Shown here one piece after another: positions 6,312 to 6,571 of a stretch of 6,571 nt of DNA. The DNA lies in the NCBI GenBank assembly GCA_027593305.1, contig JAQCJA010000271.1:1-6571 (forward strand), read 5' to 3'. Below the pieces are notes generated by a model. It was not told the origin of the DNA and searched no databases. It was given only the letters and a program-made list of their open reading frames with translations. The position numbers and the translations under genes were made by a program. The DNA comes from a bacterium. GTDB lineage: Bacteria > Latescibacterota > UBA2968 > UBA8231. How positions within the stretch are numbered: position 1 is the stretch's first letter; every line of letters begins with the position of its first letter.

Positions 6312-6322
6312 GCCGCGTTGAA

Positions 6323-6571
6323 TCAGGCCATCCAGGCGCCGCCGGAGACGCTGATACACTGCCCGGTGAGGAAGTCGGCCTCGTCAGAGGCAAGGAATGC
6401 GGCGGACCGGGCCACATCCCCCGGTTGGGCAATACGTCCCAGGGGCGTGAGGGCCTCGTTCTGACCGATCAACTCCTGGCGGTAGGCCTCGGTGGTTGTA
6501 CCCTCCGGCTTGAGCCCTGACGCCATGCCGGAAAGCCGTTCGGTATCGGTCAGACCGGGACAGATGGCGTT
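6323..6571 (-). CDS. Short-chain dehydrogenase/reductase (SDR), C-terminal part
   Basis: The last 82 codons of a gene that enters from the right edge; its start lies outside the window and the stop is TGA at 6325-6323. The visible part begins NAICPGLTDTERL, the conserved N-x-x-x-PG-x-x-x-T block after the active site of classical SDRs. It continues with PLGRIAQPGDVARSAAFLASDEADFLTGQCISVSGGAWMA, the standard ending with the PGD(V/I)A helix, the F-x-T-GQ turn and the final V-x-GG. Such enzymes oxidise or reduce alcohols, sugars or acyl groups with NAD(P)H in the cytoplasm. The Rossmann glycine motif and the Ser-Tyr-Lys triad are not in view, so the cofactor and substrate cannot be named. It is transcribed toward the VWA gene, with 132 bases between them, so shared transcription is possible but not needed. 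Confidence 0.92.
   Translation of the reverse strand, partial: NAICPGLTDTERLSGMASGLKPEGTTTEAYRQELIGQNEALTPLGRIAQPGDVARSAAFLASDEADFLTGQCISVSGGAWMA

Noticed and set aside
1..6571. A new defence, CRISPR, phage or mobile system
   Set aside because: No direct-repeat array, transposase, integrase, nuclease or toxin-antitoxin pair is visible. All long genes belong to recognisable metabolic, membrane-TPR or surface-protein classes.

Overview
The window comes from a GC-rich bacterium, probably an uncultivated one. Gene content (a pectin-type SGNH esterase, an enolase-superfamily sugar-acid enzyme, a divergent aldo/keto reductase, a glucose/ribitol-type SDR, a large membrane-TPR protein and a VWA lipoprotein) resembles genomes of polysaccharide-degrading lineages such as Latescibacterota or Poribacteria. 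That placement is an inference from gene types; no rRNA or taxonomic marker is present.

Layout. Four genes on the + strand occupy positions 1-4991 and are nearly continuous: the 3' end of a rhamnogalacturonan-acetylesterase-like SGNH hydrolase (to 163), a 937-residue multi-pass membrane protein with a long C-terminal TPR solenoid (170-2983), a mandelate racemase/muconate lactonizing enzyme family protein resembling D-galactarolactone cycloisomerase (3000-4127), and an aldo/keto reductase with an atypical active site (4131-4991). The gaps are 6, 16 and 3 bases, so they look like one transcription unit whose promoter lies to the left of the window. A roughly 107-base intergenic stretch with several small palindromes separates this unit from two genes on the - strand: a secreted VWA-domain lipoprotein (5099-6190) and, upstream of it, the 3' part of an SDR oxidoreductase (6323-6571) that runs off the right edge. 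The lipoprotein gene has a plausible promoter of its own in the 132-base gap.

How the genes may work together. The esterase end, the sugar-acid-lactone-type enolase enzyme and the reductase would fit the breakdown of pectic sugars: deacetylation outside the cytoplasm, then uronate or aldarate processing inside. The membrane-TPR protein has a GT-C-glycosyltransferase-like pattern in its membrane half and may have a separate cell-surface role. The VWA lipoprotein probably acts in the periplasm or at the outer membrane, by metal-dependent protein binding. It carries a short cysteine motif known from large surface proteins of other bacteria.

I saw no RNA gene, CRISPR array, insertion sequence, phage gene or recognisable defence system. 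The most notable points are the architecture of the membrane-TPR protein, the lone GCTD...DDGTC motif in the lipoprotein, the altered active site of the aldo/keto reductase, and the single in-frame stop codon between the first two genes.
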